DNA of 5,954 nucleotides. Origin: an uncultured Collinsella sp. (lineage in GTDB: Bacteria > Actinomycetota > Coriobacteriia > Coriobacteriales > Coriobacteriaceae). The stretch is taken from positions 1-5,954 of the forward strand of contig URIJ01000128.1 in NCBI GenBank assembly GCA_900547835.1. Direction: 5' to 3'. Shown piece after piece: positions 5,900-5,954 of the stretch (positions are counted from its first letter, which is position 1; each line of letters begins with the position of its first letter). The notes beneath the pieces are model-generated. The model was given only the letters and a program-made list of their open reading frames with translations. It ran no database searches and was not told where the DNA came from. Position numbers and translations under genes: made by a program.

Positions 5900-5954
5900 C
5901 TGCAATGCTCCTCATGAACAGCTGCCTCAATAACAAAAGCCCCTGCGGCCGAAG
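5900..5954. repeat. 55-bp terminal direct repeat, right copy
   Basis: Identical to 1-55. This copy carries only the T-tract side, left arm and part of the loop of the operon terminator hairpin; the other arm exists only near the left end, at 60-69. Joining 5899 to 1 makes the hairpin whole, so the natural continuation of this end is the left end of the window. Confidence 0.95.

Noticed and set aside
1..5954. A small self-replicating plasmid
   Set aside because: The ends overlap as in a circle, but no replication protein, iteron array, mobilisation or partition gene is present; all coding space is the sugar operon.

Overview
The window holds one complete beta-glucoside uptake and hydrolysis operon, entirely on the minus strand. 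In transcription order it contains a LicR/MtlR-like PRD regulator (5581 to 3687), PTS EIIA (3567-3241), EIIB (3194-2901) and EIIC (2891-1542) of the lactose/cellobiose family, and a GH1 6-phospho-beta-glucosidase (1540-86). A rho-independent terminator follows at about 31-69. The enzymes form one route: EIIC carries a beta-glucoside such as cellobiose, EIIA and EIIB phosphorylate it during entry, and the GH1 enzyme splits the phospho-sugar inside the cell. The regulator has the PRD, EIIB-like and EIIA-like domains by which this family senses PTS flux. The design resembles the Bacillus lic operon, but the gene order differs and the hydrolase is GH1, not GH4.

The GC-rich coding, PTS-centred sugar use, and GGGGAC-type palindromic repeats suggest a gut actinobacterium of the Coriobacteriia, Collinsella-like. 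This is recalled resemblance, not a database result. No EI or HPr gene is present, so general PTS proteins must come from elsewhere.

Region by region: 1-85 holds the terminator; 86-3567 holds four tightly packed structural genes; 3568-3686 is a 119-nt gap with a candidate operator; 3687-5581 is the regulator, whose reading frame is broken once near 5415-5417; 5582-5899 has no gene but carries a leader hairpin and a nested REP-like palindromic element.

Two things stand out. First, bases 1-55 are repeated exactly at 5900-5954, so the contig closes into a 5,899-bp circle or represents one unit of a tandem array. There is no replication, mobilisation or recombinase gene, so a free plasmid is unlikely. 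Second, the regulator's N-terminal DNA-binding domain is out of frame with the rest by a single base. I see no novel defence, RNA or mobile system; the operon itself is ordinary.
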